Shown in pieces: positions 1-9,070 of a DNA stretch of 64,000 nt. The stretch is from Saccharomonospora viridis DSM 43017 (GTDB lineage Bacteria > Actinomycetota > Actinomycetes > Mycobacteriales > Pseudonocardiaceae). The notes beneath the pieces are model-generated. The model saw nothing but the letters and a program-made list of their open reading frames with translations, was not told where the DNA came from and ran no database searches. The first letter of the stretch is position 1. The number at the start of each line of letters is the position of its first letter. The stretch is taken from NCBI RefSeq assembly GCF_000023865.1, contig NC_013159.1, positions 4,056,001 through 4,120,000 on the forward strand, written 5' to 3'. The translations under genes and the position numbers were made by a program.

Positions 1-261
1 ATCGTGGCGGTGGGGGTCAACTGCTGCACCCCCGACGATGTTTCGACCGCTCTGGCCCTCGCCCGCGAGGTGACGACCAAACCCCTGGTGGTCTACCCGA
101 ACAGCGGCGAGAACTGGGACCCCGTGCGGCGCACCTGGTGGGGACCGTCACGCTACTCGCCGGAACTCGCCCGGCGCTGGACCGCCGAAGGGGCCCACGT
201 CGTCGGCGGCTGCTGTCGAGTGGGTCCCGCCGATATCGCTCGCGTCGCCGACGTGCTGTAG
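1..261 (+). CDS. mmuM: homocysteine S-methyltransferase, C-terminal fragment (cut by window edge)
   Basis: This is the last ~86 codons of a zinc-dependent homocysteine S-methyltransferase, which moves a methyl group from S-methylmethionine or S-adenosylmethionine to homocysteine to give methionine. The fragment keeps the GVNC motif at the left edge and GGCCR near the C-terminus; these carry the three cysteines that bind zinc in the family. The frame is open to the left edge, so the start lies outside. It converges on the acyltransferase gene to the right with only 4 bp between the two stop codons. Assignment rests on these motifs alone. Confidence 0.75.
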   Translation: MVAVGVNCCTPDDVSTALALAREVTTKPLVVYPNSGENWDPVRRTWWGPSRYSPELARRWTAEGAHVVGGCCRVGPADIARVADVL

Positions 262-265
262 CCGC

Positions 266-1288
266 TCAGCGCAGGGGGATAGCGGCGGCGTACTGGGGTG
301 TCAACTCCGCACCCAGCGAGGTTTTGACCTGGATCATCTTCTTGCCCAGCACCACGCCGCGTTTGCCCTCGGAGATCGCCCACCGCACCAGTTCGCCGTA
401 CATGTGGAAGTACAGGTCCGGCCTGCCGCCGTCCTCGACCTCGACCGCCGACCACGACCGCGCCAAGGGCCACTGTGGATGGTCGTACACCGTTGTCGCG
501 CCGAGGAGTCGCCGTGTTTCGACGTCACGATAGGACAGCACGAACACGTCGGGCTGTGCCAGCAGTCGGCGCAGATACCCCACGAACTGCGGTAGGGGCA
601 CGATCGGCACGTCACGGTGTTTGACCTCGTTGATGCGCAGCAGCTCCGCCACCTCGACGGCGTCCGCCTGCTCACCCCGGAGGAACTCCACAGCGAGCCC
701 CTCATCGCCTTCCACCTGCGCGAACACCTTGCGCAAATGCGCCCGACGCCTCCGGGACACCGTCTCCAGCCAGTCGTCCCGGCAACCGAACGCCTCGGTG
801 TCGATCCGCGCGATCGGCTCGGTCTCGCGCACCCACCGCCAGCGTCCGGCCACCGCCGGCACGGCGGCCTCGGGGAGCTGTCGGATCAACGCGCCTTTCA
901 ACCCCGGACCGAACAGCCGTCGCATGGCCGGCAGGTATTCGGACAGCAGCCGTCGAACGCCCCCGTCGGTTCCCGCGTCGGCGAACCACCAGGAGGGGAA
1001 CGAGCTACTCCCGGGCGCTCGCAGGTCGAGACCGCCGATGCCCCCACCCCGCCGGGAGACGACGAACCGATGCCGTCGGGTCCGGGAGCCGACCCACGCC
1101 GCACCGACCATGCCCCGCGGTCGCGAACCGTCCAACAACACGGCAAGAGCCCACGGCGTTCGCGCGCACCACGCCTGCTGGCGCAGCACCTCCCACGCCC
1201 AGTCGGCACGCAGTCCCGCACGGGCCCGAAGCTCACGCCAGTACGGTGGTTCCGCGTCGAACCGCGGGTCCAGCACCTCGATGCTCAT
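266..1288 (-). CDS. GNAT/FemAB-like acyltransferase paralogue 1
   Basis: A 340-residue protein, last gene of a five-gene leftward operon. It belongs to a set of four tandem paralogues that share an N-terminal D-P-R...EP..W motif, a central Arg-rich helix after a conserved Trp, an L..(N)...H block, an LYF(D/H)xY motif and a C-terminal (I/L)K..LG...AA(V/I)P motif. The layout resembles double-GNAT acyltransferases of the FemAB/CelD kind, which transfer acyl or aminoacyl groups onto cell-envelope amines; the substrate is unknown. This copy is the most diverged: the SAGR motif of its siblings reads GKKM and the final PRPV is lost. The ATG at 1288 is chosen because it overlaps the upstream stop as ATGA. 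Confidence 0.55.
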   Translation of the reverse strand: MSIEVLDPRFDAEPPYWRELRARAGLRADWAWEVLRQQAWCARTPWALAVLLDGSRPRGMVGAAWVGSRTRRHRFVVSRRGGGIGGLDLRAPGSSSFPSWWFADAGTDGGVRRLLSEYLPAMRRLFGPGLKGALIRQLPEAAVPAVAGRWRWVRETEPIARIDTEAFGCRDDWLETVSRRRRAHLRKVFAQVEGDEGLAVEFLRGEQADAVEVAELLRINEVKHRDVPIVPLPQFVGYLRRLLAQPDVFVLSYRDVETRRLLGATTVYDHPQWPLARSWSAVEVEDGGRPDLYFHMYGELVRWAISEGKRGVVLGKKMIQVKTSLGAELTPQYAAAIPLR

Positions 1289-2289
1289 CCCGCCACCGGC
1301 CTCGGCACCGCGGCGGCCCACCGCCTTCGGGGCTGCAATCCCAACGACTGTTTGAGGTCCAACTTGCCTCGTCCGGCCGACAACCCCGGACGACCGTGCG
1401 CCACGACGTGTCCCATCATGCGGGCGTAGGAGTCGAAGTACAGGTGCTGCTTACCGCCTTCCTCCCTGCTCAACGCGGACCAGTGCTGGTAGAGCGGCAC
1501 GACGGGATGGTCGAGCAGGTTGGCGAAGGCCAACAACCGGCCCGAGCCGTCGTGGTAGGTCAACGACACCACGTCGTCCCGGCGGACGAGTTCGTGCAGG
1601 TATTCGGCCGCTATCGGGCCACGGTTGTCGAGCAGGGGCGGTTTGCCGAACCGCATCCGGTGTCCGTTCACCAATCGGGCCAGCTCGGCGCCGTCGAGAT
1701 CATCACGGGCGGCGGCGAAACGCACCACGATGTCCGGGTCCCGCTCGATCTTGCGTCGCTGGCCGCGAAGACTGTGCCGGCGACTGCGCGCCAAGGAGGA
1801 GATCCACTCGTCCACCGTGTCGAACCGGTTGTCCAGCACGGCCGTGCCCACCGATTCCCGCACCAGCCGCCCGAATCCGGAAACCAGCGACGCGTCCTCG
1901 TCGGACAGGTACCGGTAGAACAGGCCCGTGCACCCCACACCGGCGAATCGGCACAGCTCCCGTTCCATCCTCCGCAGCAGCAGCCTCCTACCCCGGTGGC
2001 TGACCTCGTCGAGGAACGCCCAGCCGGCGAAACCGGACAGCCACGGGTTGTGCACCTCCAGCAGCCGCACCCCGAGCGGGCCGCGCACCATACTGGCGGC
2101 CATCACCCCGGCGAGATGCCCGTCGGCGCTCGCCAGCGCGAGCACCGTCGGGTGCGGTGCATGCCGCGACTCCACACCCAACAGGCCGTAGTCCCACGCC
2201 GCGTGCAGTCGCGCGGCCTTGGCGAACGTCGACCACTCGGCGGGTTCGGGATCGTGCCTTGGGTCGAGCACTGTCACGGAGACGCTCAT
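1285..2289 (-). CDS. GNAT/FemAB-like acyltransferase paralogue 2
   Basis: A 334-residue paralogue of its three neighbours. Visible family marks are VLDPRHDPEP near the N-terminus, WDYGLLGVES, a Trp followed by an Arg-rich helix (SLARSRRHSLR), LVNGHR, LTYH, LYFDSY and the C-terminal LSAGR...LK..LG...AAVPRPV. A frame extension upstream of 2289 exists but its sequence is not family-like, and ATG 2289 forms an ATGA overlap with the stop of the preceding gene. No signal peptide or membrane segment is seen, so the protein is probably cytoplasmic. The function is inferred from the fold-level resemblance only. Confidence 0.55.
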   Translation of the reverse strand: MSVSVTVLDPRHDPEPAEWSTFAKAARLHAAWDYGLLGVESRHAPHPTVLALASADGHLAGVMAASMVRGPLGVRLLEVHNPWLSGFAGWAFLDEVSHRGRRLLLRRMERELCRFAGVGCTGLFYRYLSDEDASLVSGFGRLVRESVGTAVLDNRFDTVDEWISSLARSRRHSLRGQRRKIERDPDIVVRFAAARDDLDGAELARLVNGHRMRFGKPPLLDNRGPIAAEYLHELVRRDDVVSLTYHDGSGRLLAFANLLDHPVVPLYQHWSALSREEGGKQHLYFDSYARMMGHVVAHGRPGLSAGRGKLDLKQSLGLQPRRRWAAAVPRPVAG

Positions 2290-3407
2290 CTGGCCATCAC
2301 CGGCCGCGGCACGGCGACCGACAGCAGGGTGCGGGTGTCGAATCCGAAAGCGGCCTTGAGGTCCAAAAGAGTGCGTCCCGCGGTGATTTCCGGGCGTCCC
2401 ATCTCGATCATCCTTTGTACACAGTGGACGTAAGCATCGGCGTACAGTCGTCGTCGCCCCCCTAGAGCCACAGGCAGCGAGGCCCAATGGGGCAGCGCGA
2501 TCCCCTCCTTGATGTCGATCATGGTGTGGAACGCGATGAGCCTGCCGCCTTCCCGATAGGTACGGGTGACGACCTCGGGCCTGCGGAGGAACGCCTCCAG
2601 GTAGGCGGTGGGCACGGGACTTCGGGTGTCCAGACGCAACCCGGCGATCCTGGTCGGCTGGCCCTCCCGCCAGGCGCGCTCGTCCTGTCGGGCCCGATGC
2701 CGGTTGAGCAGGGCGGCGAGTTCCCCGGCGTCGAGATCGGTGCGGCCCGCGCCCGTGGTGATGTCGAGGTCCGCGGCGTCGTCAAGCACCTCCTGCACGG
2801 CGGCGCGGACAGGCGGCCGCAACGACGCGAACCACTCGTCGACCGAGTCCCACCGGTTGACCAACACGGTGGTGGGGTCGATCTCCCGGCTCAGCCTCCC
2901 CGGGCCCGTCACCTCCCGTGCGATCTCGACGGGCAGGGCCCGGTAGACCACACCGAGCAGCCCGGGGCCGACGTACTCCACGAGTCGCCGTTCGAACAAC
3001 CGCAGCAGCTCCCGCCGCAGCCCGGCCGACACCCTGGCGAGGAACACCACGGCGGGGTGGCCCGAGAACCACGGCAGGCACACCTCGGCCCAGCACGGTG
3101 CGTACCGCCGCCAACGTCCCACGACACGCGGTGCGAACGTCTGCCCCCGCAACGGGGAACACAACATCGCCACACTCGCACCGAGCACCCTGCCGCCCTC
3201 GCGGAACACGGCGAGCACCGGAGGATTACGTGACAGCCACGCCTCCAACCGCAACAGCTCGTAGTCCCACATCGGCCAGGGTGCCGCGCGCCTGCGGAAC
3301 TTCGCCCACCCCGACGGTTCCGGAGCGGACCGGGGATCGACGATCTCCACCTCGATCCTCTGCCCGGTCGATGCGGGACGAGGCCGTTCGGCGAGTGGTT
3401 TCGTCAT
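2286..3407 (-). CDS. GNAT/FemAB-like acyltransferase paralogue 3
   Basis: A 373-residue paralogue, the longest of the four. It carries VEIVDPRSAPEP, WDYELLRLEAW followed by a Asn-Pro-Pro, ALLNRHR, TYREGGRLIAF, RRLYADAYVH and the C-terminal ITAGR..LDLK..FGF....VAVPRPV. The ATG at 3407 overlaps the stop of the upstream gene (ATGA at 3407-3404), which fixes the start. A Cys-containing insertion near residues 90-130 is absent from paralogue 2. It is likely co-translated with its neighbours; substrate unknown. Confidence 0.55.
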   Translation of the reverse strand: MTKPLAERPRPASTGQRIEVEIVDPRSAPEPSGWAKFRRRAAPWPMWDYELLRLEAWLSRNPPVLAVFREGGRVLGASVAMLCSPLRGQTFAPRVVGRWRRYAPCWAEVCLPWFSGHPAVVFLARVSAGLRRELLRLFERRLVEYVGPGLLGVVYRALPVEIAREVTGPGRLSREIDPTTVLVNRWDSVDEWFASLRPPVRAAVQEVLDDAADLDITTGAGRTDLDAGELAALLNRHRARQDERAWREGQPTRIAGLRLDTRSPVPTAYLEAFLRRPEVVTRTYREGGRLIAFHTMIDIKEGIALPHWASLPVALGGRRRLYADAYVHCVQRMIEMGRPEITAGRTLLDLKAAFGFDTRTLLSVAVPRPVMAR

Positions 3408-4471
3408 CGGCCCATCACCGGCCTCGGCACGGCCACCCCGTACACCGGCCTCGGGGTGAAACCCAACTCGTGCTTGATCTCGTGCGGCCTGCGCCCGGCC
3501 GACAGCTCCCGCACGCCCGTCGAGATCATGTGCCGCACGGCCCGCAGGTAGCTGTCGAACAGCAGGTCACGCAAGCCGCCGTCCGCGACCGACAGCGACG
3601 CCCAATGCTGCTTCACAAGGCACCGTGGATGCTCGAGCCACGTGTTGATCGCCAGCAATCTTCCCTCACTGTCGTGGTAGGTCAAGGTGTTCACATCGGA
3701 CCGACGTAGGAAGACGTCGAAGTACGACCCCGACAGCGGGCTACGGGTATCCGAGGCTGGTATGCCGAGCTCGGCCCGGTGTCGGTTGAGCAGGGCCGCG
3801 ACCTCACCGCCGGGCAGGTCCTGCCGCGCCGAACCGCTGCGGACCACCACTCGCCCGCTTTCGACGTGCCGCTGCACCGCGCGTAACGACCGCCGCAGGC
3901 TCGCGCGCCGCGACTTCGACAACCCACTCACCCAGTCGTCCTGATCGGCGAAGGTGTTGCGCAGCACCGACACGGTGTCGACCTGCCGCACCAACCGGCC
4001 CCGGCCGTCGAGGACCGCGGCGAGAGCGGCGTCGACGGAACGGTAGAGCACTCCCGCCGTTCGCATCCCCAGCCGCCGGACCAACGCCCGTTCGAAACGC
4101 CGGAGCACCTCCGCCTTCGCACCGTCGTCCACGCCCTCCCCGAACACGACCCCGGGGAAACCGCTCAACCACGGTTGAGCCACCTCGGCCCACAGCGGCG
4201 ACAGTGACGACATCGACAGCCCGCGACGCTGCGGCGCGAGCGCGTAGGACGATCGGGGCCACAGTCTGCACACGAGCACACACGCACCCGCGATGATCTC
4301 GCCACCACTCCGCGCCACCAGCAACAACGGGGGATTGCGGGCCGCCCACGCCTCCAGCCTGAGCAGTTCGTAGTCCCACACCGCGTGCAAACCCTGCGTC
4401 CGGAAGAACCCGGTCCAGCCGAACGGTTCCGACTCGGTACGGGGGTCGGCGATCTCGACCGACTCGGTCAC
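3404..4471 (-). CDS. GNAT/FemAB-like acyltransferase paralogue 4
   Basis: A 355-residue paralogue, first of the four in transcription order. It shows VEIADPRTESEPFGW, WDYELLRLEAW.ARNPP, a Trp then SGLSKSRRASLRRSL helix, ALLNRHR, LTYHDSEGRLLAINT, LLFDSYLR and the C-terminal LSAGR...IK.ELGF.....VAVPRPV. GTG 4471 is preferred over longer in-frame starts because it overlaps the upstream stop as GTGA and begins directly before the family N-terminus. Same unknown acyl-transfer role as its siblings. Confidence 0.55.
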   Translation of the reverse strand: MTESVEIADPRTESEPFGWTGFFRTQGLHAVWDYELLRLEAWAARNPPLLLVARSGGEIIAGACVLVCRLWPRSSYALAPQRRGLSMSSLSPLWAEVAQPWLSGFPGVVFGEGVDDGAKAEVLRRFERALVRRLGMRTAGVLYRSVDAALAAVLDGRGRLVRQVDTVSVLRNTFADQDDWVSGLSKSRRASLRRSLRAVQRHVESGRVVVRSGSARQDLPGGEVAALLNRHRAELGIPASDTRSPLSGSYFDVFLRRSDVNTLTYHDSEGRLLAINTWLEHPRCLVKQHWASLSVADGGLRDLLFDSYLRAVRHMISTGVRELSAGRRPHEIKHELGFTPRPVYGVAVPRPVMGR

Positions 4472-5274
4472 GGCGACACGACCGGGGTGCCGTGGCGGGG
4501 ACACGGTCGAATCTCCGCGCGCACACCGCCGTCCACGAGAACATCGACCAGCATCGGCGAACGCTGGGTCAGCAGCGTGAACGCCAAGCCGCTCCTCGTG
4601 CGCCGGGCGTAGACGCGGCGCCAGTCCAGATGCCATCGACCGCACTCTCGGAAAGCACCGAAGTAACCCAGCAGCGGGTCGTGGAGCACGCCGTACGGGC
4701 CGCCGTCGAGTTCGGACAGACTGCGATGCGGCAGCCGGTCGATCCGGTGGGCCGATTCCTGTGGCAGCGCCGAACACAGTCGGGCGAGATCCTTGTCGCC
4801 GCCCACGACGAGCACCGGTTCTCCCCGCCGTACCGCGCTCACCAGTTCGACGACCGCTCCGGAGGACGTGTCGTCGGCGAGTGTCTCCGGGTTCACCACG
4901 CAGCCACGCAGGCCACGGGGTAGGTCCACGGGTGGGGTCGGTACCGCCGGATCAACGATCACGACGAGCGTGCCGGGGCGGACCCGTCGTGCGGTGGGCA
5001 GTACCCGGCCCAGGCCCCGGGCCGGATCGATGCGTGTCTCGCCACCCGCGAGCGGCACCAGGTCGACCACGGTGCGAGTGAGCAGCTCGGGTTCGGTCGC
5101 ACCGTCGTGCCTCCCCTTACGACCCGGCACCAACGTCGGTTCCGTTCGCCCGTCGAGCGCCCAACGTTCCCGGTAGAAAGGCACGGTGTTGAAGGCCGAC
5201 AGCACCGCACGGCGGTATGCCGAACGCCACAGCACAGCAGTACTGCGAGGCAACATGGAGTCGCAGTGTGCCAC
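4468..5274 (-). CDS. small protein resembling a shortened PaaK-type adenylation enzyme
   Basis: A 268-residue protein (262 if ATG 5256 is used; neither start has a clear ribosome site) heading the leftward operon. The N-terminal AFNTVPFYRERW matches the opening of phenylacetate-CoA ligase-like (PaaK) adenylate-forming enzymes, and the tail with D..LGYFGAF.ECG..H, a LLTQRSPM segment and CPRHGTP resembles the PaaK C-terminal half. The usual length is about 430 residues, and I cannot find a clear Ser/Thr/Gly-rich ATP loop, so it may be catalytically reduced or only distantly related. It overlaps the first acyltransferase gene by 4 nt, suggesting it activates or presents an acyl donor to them. 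Family call is tentative. Confidence 0.4.
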   Translation of the reverse strand: MAHCDSMLPRSTAVLWRSAYRRAVLSAFNTVPFYRERWALDGRTEPTLVPGRKGRHDGATEPELLTRTVVDLVPLAGGETRIDPARGLGRVLPTARRVRPGTLVVIVDPAVPTPPVDLPRGLRGCVVNPETLADDTSSGAVVELVSAVRRGEPVLVVGGDKDLARLCSALPQESAHRIDRLPHRSLSELDGGPYGVLHDPLLGYFGAFRECGRWHLDWRRVYARRTRSGLAFTLLTQRSPMLVDVLVDGGVRAEIRPCPRHGTPVVSP

Positions 5275-5477
5275 TCCGGGGGCCGGAAAAACGTACCTAC
5301 CGGCCGGAATCGTCCAAACAGATCAGTCCTTCCGTAATGGACACTCGGCCGAACAGCGCAACTTTCCTCGCAACCTCTAGTCACCGTACCGGGTATGGGG
5401 CTTATAAACAGCCAACCCCTCATCCCGGGCGGCGCAACGCGCACCCACACCAGAGCTAGGGAAACCCATGTGTCGCC

Positions 5478-6503
5478 ATGAAGTACGAGAACTCCCGTCC
5501 CCCGTCGGCAGGGCCGCGAACCATCGCGATGACTGAACGCACGAACTATCCCGACGAAACCGGGCTGACAGTCGTCATCCCCTGCTACAACGAGGTCGAC
5601 AACCTCAAGCACTCCTACGACGAGGTCGTCTCCGAACTCGGTGAGTTCGACCTGGAACTGCTCTACGTCGACGACGGCAGCACCGACGGGAGCCTCGACG
5701 TCATCCGAGAACTGGCCGCGGCCGACAGCCGGGTGCAGTACCTGTCGTTCACCCGGAACTTCGGCTTCGAGGCCGCCTTCTCGGCCGGCTACCGCTACGC
5801 GAGCAAACCGTGGATCCTGCACGTGGACGCCGACCAACAGTTCCCCGCCGCCGAGGCGCACAAACTGATCGCGGCCGCCAAGTCCGGATACGACGCGGTG
5901 TTCGGAGTACGGACCAACCGGCAGGACCCACTGTTACGCCGATGGGGCACGGCCGCGTTCCATTTCATCGGACGTCGACTGCTGCGGATCGAACTCCCCC
6001 AGGGCGCCACGGCTTTCCGCCTGGTCCGCACCGAACTCGCCAAGCGGATCGTCGACCTGAACCTCGGCACCCCGTACTTCCTGGCCACCGTCCCACGCCT
6101 GACCAACCGCTACACGACCGTGCCCGTGGCACACCGGGCGCGGCAGCGCGGTGAGTCCAAAGTGGGGATGAGTTTCCTCTCCTCCCACGCCATCGAGCTG
6201 TTCGTCGGATTCAGTCGTCGACTCAGTACGGCGGCGTCGGTCTCGTGTCTGCTGGCGGGCGGCCTGGCCCTGCTGCTCGCCATCGCGGGCGCCACGGGAC
6301 TCGTGACCGGCGCTCCCCTGCTCGTCGCGCTGCTCGTCCTACTCGCCGTGGCGTTGGTGACGCTGTCGTTGACCGTGCGTTCGCTCGTCGTCGTGAACGC
6401 CGGACAACCGCGTCCCCGACTGTTCTACATCAGGGAGGCCAGCATCCCCGTGGACGACGCCGACAGGTTGCTCAGCACGTCACCGACCTTGGAAACCGTA
6501 TGA
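5478..6503 (+). CDS. family 2 glycosyltransferase with C-terminal membrane anchor (DPM1/GtrB-like)
   Basis: A 341-residue polyprenol-phosphate-glycosyltransferase-like enzyme. The GT-A domain shows VIPCYNE (33-39), YVDDGSTDGS (63-72) and the metal/nucleotide DAD motif (117-119). The C-terminus has two hydrophobic segments (about 235-260 and 270-300), as in enzymes that charge undecaprenyl phosphate with a sugar at the inner membrane face. It opens the rightward operon; the next gene starts inside its stop (ATGA). ATG 5478 is used; ATG 5529 is an alternative start just before the conserved domain. Confidence 0.8.
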   Translation: MKYENSRPPSAGPRTIAMTERTNYPDETGLTVVIPCYNEVDNLKHSYDEVVSELGEFDLELLYVDDGSTDGSLDVIRELAAADSRVQYLSFTRNFGFEAAFSAGYRYASKPWILHVDADQQFPAAEAHKLIAAAKSGYDAVFGVRTNRQDPLLRRWGTAAFHFIGRRLLRIELPQGATAFRLVRTELAKRIVDLNLGTPYFLATVPRLTNRYTTVPVAHRARQRGESKVGMSFLSSHAIELFVGFSRRLSTAASVSCLLAGGLALLLAIAGATGLVTGAPLLVALLVLLAVALVTLSLTVRSLVVVNAGQPRPRLFYIREASIPVDDADRLLSTSPTLETV

Positions 6504-7735
6504 GAAGAACACTCGTCGTGCTCGGCGGCGCTGACGGCTCCGTCAACGTCTACCGCCGGGCGCGGGAACTCGGGTACCACACCATTTGCGTCGACATCAG
6601 ACCCAACGCCCCCGGCGTGGCCGTGGCGGACGAATACCTGCAGCTCAGTGTGCGGGCACCGGAGCGGATCGACTCGGCACTGGGCTCCCGCACCGACATC
6701 GCCGGGGTGATCTGTCCCGCCAGCGACGTCGGGCTTCCGACGCAGGCATGGTTGGCGAAGAAGTGGGGCCTGCCCTCTCCCCTGCCTCCCGCCGCCGTCG
6801 AGGCGTCCGTGGACAAGCCGGTGTTCCGCTCGGTGTGTGAACGCGCAGGCGTCCCCACCTACCGCAGCGTCTCGGGTTCCTCGGGGGAGGAACTGGTGGA
6901 GGCGGCCCGCCACCTCCGTTTCCCGGCGCTGGTGAAACCCGTGGACTCGTCCGGCAGCCGTGGGGTCGTCTCGTGCGCGGACCCCGGCAAACTCCGCTCG
7001 GCGGTGGCCGAATCGTTGACGTTCTCCCATCGGGGACGCGTGGTCGTCGAGGAACACCTGGACGGCCGACACCTGACGATCGAGGCGCTGGTCGTGGACG
7101 GCGAGATCGTGTTCCACGCCGTCACCGAACGCACCATCACGCCACCGCCGCTGTTCGTCACCACGGCCCACCTGATGCCCGTCGAACTCCCCGCCGAGGT
7201 CGCCGCGGCACTGCCCGACATGCTGGCCGCCGTGTGCGCGGAACTCGGCTACCGCACCGGGCCGCTGACGTTCGACGCCGTCCTCGGCCGCGACGGCAAG
7301 CTGTACCTGATCGAGATGGGTGCCCGCATGGGCGGCAACGGCATCGCCGAAGTGGTGGAGAGCTGCTACGGCGTGGACCTCATGGCGGCCACCATGTCGC
7401 TCGCCGTGGGCGAGCAGCCGACGATCGTCAGCAAACCACCCACGCCGACACTGGTGCACATCCTCGCCTCAGACCGCACGGGACGTCTCTGCGGCATCGA
7501 CGGTGTCGACGAGGTGCGCGCCATGCCGGAAGTGCTCGCACTGCACCTGTTCGTCCACGAAGGAGACCTCGTCCGTCCCTACGAACAGGCGGGCCACAAG
7601 CTCGGATACGTCGTCGTGTCCGCCGAGTCGGTGGACCGACTGTGGGCGGCCGAAAGCGCGGTGCGCGGCACCCTGAAGTTCCGCCTGGCCAACCAGGGCG
7701 ACGGCGAACAGGATCTGGCGGTGCCTCTCCCTTGA
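6500..7735 (+). CDS. ATP-grasp family ligase
   Basis: A 411-residue ATP-grasp enzyme, forming an amide or ester through an acyl-phosphate. The N-terminal Rossmann-like part begins LVVLGGADGSVNVYRRARELGY, then a lysine-containing ATP-grasp core FPALVKPVDSSGSRGV (about residues 140-157), VVVEEHLDG, and the Mg-binding LYLIEMGARMGGNG with Glu and Asn near 270-280. The arrangement is like carbamoyl-phosphate-synthase-type and amino-acid ligases such as BacD. ATG 6500 overlaps the glycosyltransferase stop. The substrate is unknown; context suggests adding an amino acid or amine to a lipid-linked saccharide or a small precursor. Confidence 0.75.
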   Translation: MRRTLVVLGGADGSVNVYRRARELGYHTICVDIRPNAPGVAVADEYLQLSVRAPERIDSALGSRTDIAGVICPASDVGLPTQAWLAKKWGLPSPLPPAAVEASVDKPVFRSVCERAGVPTYRSVSGSSGEELVEAARHLRFPALVKPVDSSGSRGVVSCADPGKLRSAVAESLTFSHRGRVVVEEHLDGRHLTIEALVVDGEIVFHAVTERTITPPPLFVTTAHLMPVELPAEVAAALPDMLAAVCAELGYRTGPLTFDAVLGRDGKLYLIEMGARMGGNGIAEVVESCYGVDLMAATMSLAVGEQPTIVSKPPTPTLVHILASDRTGRLCGIDGVDEVRAMPEVLALHLFVHEGDLVRPYEQAGHKLGYVVVSAESVDRLWAAESAVRGTLKFRLANQGDGEQDLAVPLP

Positions 7736-9045
7736 GCACGTCCCCGTCCATGGCGGCACCGCTGCGCCCACTGATGATCCTGCGGTTACTCGCGGGACGC
7801 GGCGTTTTCCGGGTCGGCGTGCAGCTCATGGCCGTGGCGCTGCTCGCGATCTGGGGTACCGCGACCTACGGCGAATACGCCAACGCCTGGGGTACGTGTG
7901 CCTGGCTGGTGTTCCTGCCCACGGCGGCGGAGAAGGCCGCGCTGAAGATCCTGCCGAGGACCCGCCTCACGACGGTGGTACTGGCGGGTCTGACACTGCG
8001 GATCGCCGCAACGCCCGTGGTGGTCCTGGCCGTCGCGTTGGCGTTCGCCGTGGTCGTCGCGCCGTCGTCGACCGCCACGCTCTATCTGGCCTCGGGGACC
8101 TGGTCGGCGTGTACGGGCCTGTTGATGACGTTGTCGGGTCTGCACCGACTCCGCGGCCGACCGGCGCTCGACGCGGCGGCGTTCACGGTCGTCGCCGTGG
8201 CCGTCGCGGTGGTGACGACCATGACGTGGCTGTCCGGCTGGTCACCGCACACCCACCTACTCATCCTGGTGGGTGCGATCGCCGTGGTCATCGGATGCTC
8301 CCTGTCGGCTCTGCCGAACGAATGGCTGCGCGCCCCCAAACCCGACCGGCCGAGGCTGACGCGGGCCTTCGGTCGCAGCACGGTCCTGCTCGGCATCACC
8401 GAACTGCTGGACGCGCTCACCCTCTCCGCGCTCTTCCTCGTGTTCGCCTTGAGCGGGCGAATGGTGGACAGCGGCCCGTTCCACCTCGCGTTGCTCGCCG
8501 CGGGCGTGTTGTGTTCGCTCGCGCTCTACCAACTCAAACTCAGGCAACCGTCGACGTCGGTGAGCCTGCGAGGTGTCGGAGGCGCGACGGGACGGGCGCG
8601 GGCCGAACGGTTGTTGCGTGCGGCCGAGTTCACGGGAGCGGGTTTCGCCGTCGCGCTCGTCGCGGCGTTGCTCGTGCCGGCTACCAGACAGGCGCTACTG
8701 ACCGGGGCCGACATACCGATGACCGCGTCGGGCTACGTCGTCCTCGTCGTGCTCGCCGTCGTGGAGATCGCCATGTCGATCCTGCTCATCTACGCCGGCT
8801 ACCTCGTGGAGAACACCGACAGCCAGGTGTTGTCGTCCACCGCGGCGGCCGCCGTGATACGGCTGGCGGCCACGGTCGCATGCGCGTTGGTGTTGGCCCC
8901 GCCGCTCGGCGCCGTCGGCGGTTTCTGCGCCCTCACCCTCGGCCTTGCCGCCGAGGCCGTGGCGTTACGCCGTCTGCTGCGCCGCCTTCACCACGAACCC
9001 CGGAGCGCCCGGGCCTCGATTTTCCGGTCCACATCCCACAAGTAA
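7732..9045 (+). CDS. polytopic membrane protein, polysaccharide flippase-like
   Basis: A 437-residue integral membrane protein with about 11-12 hydrophobic helices spread over its length and few charged loops, consistent with the MOP/Wzx flippase type that moves lipid-linked saccharides across the membrane. No diagnostic motif is visible, so the family is inferred from topology and from the glycosyltransferase and ligase beside it. The TTG at 7732 makes a TTGA overlap with the ATP-grasp gene; ATG 7750 is an alternative start. Confidence 0.6.
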   Translation: MSTSPSMAAPLRPLMILRLLAGRGVFRVGVQLMAVALLAIWGTATYGEYANAWGTCAWLVFLPTAAEKAALKILPRTRLTTVVLAGLTLRIAATPVVVLAVALAFAVVVAPSSTATLYLASGTWSACTGLLMTLSGLHRLRGRPALDAAAFTVVAVAVAVVTTMTWLSGWSPHTHLLILVGAIAVVIGCSLSALPNEWLRAPKPDRPRLTRAFGRSTVLLGITELLDALTLSALFLVFALSGRMVDSGPFHLALLAAGVLCSLALYQLKLRQPSTSVSLRGVGGATGRARAERLLRAAEFTGAGFAVALVAALLVPATRQALLTGADIPMTASGYVVLVVLAVVEIAMSILLIYAGYLVENTDSQVLSSTAAAAVIRLAATVACALVLAPPLGAVGGFCALTLGLAAEAVALRRLLRRLHHEPRSARASIFRSTSHK

Positions 9046-9070
9046 GTAGTGAGACAGGTTGGAGCTGCCC

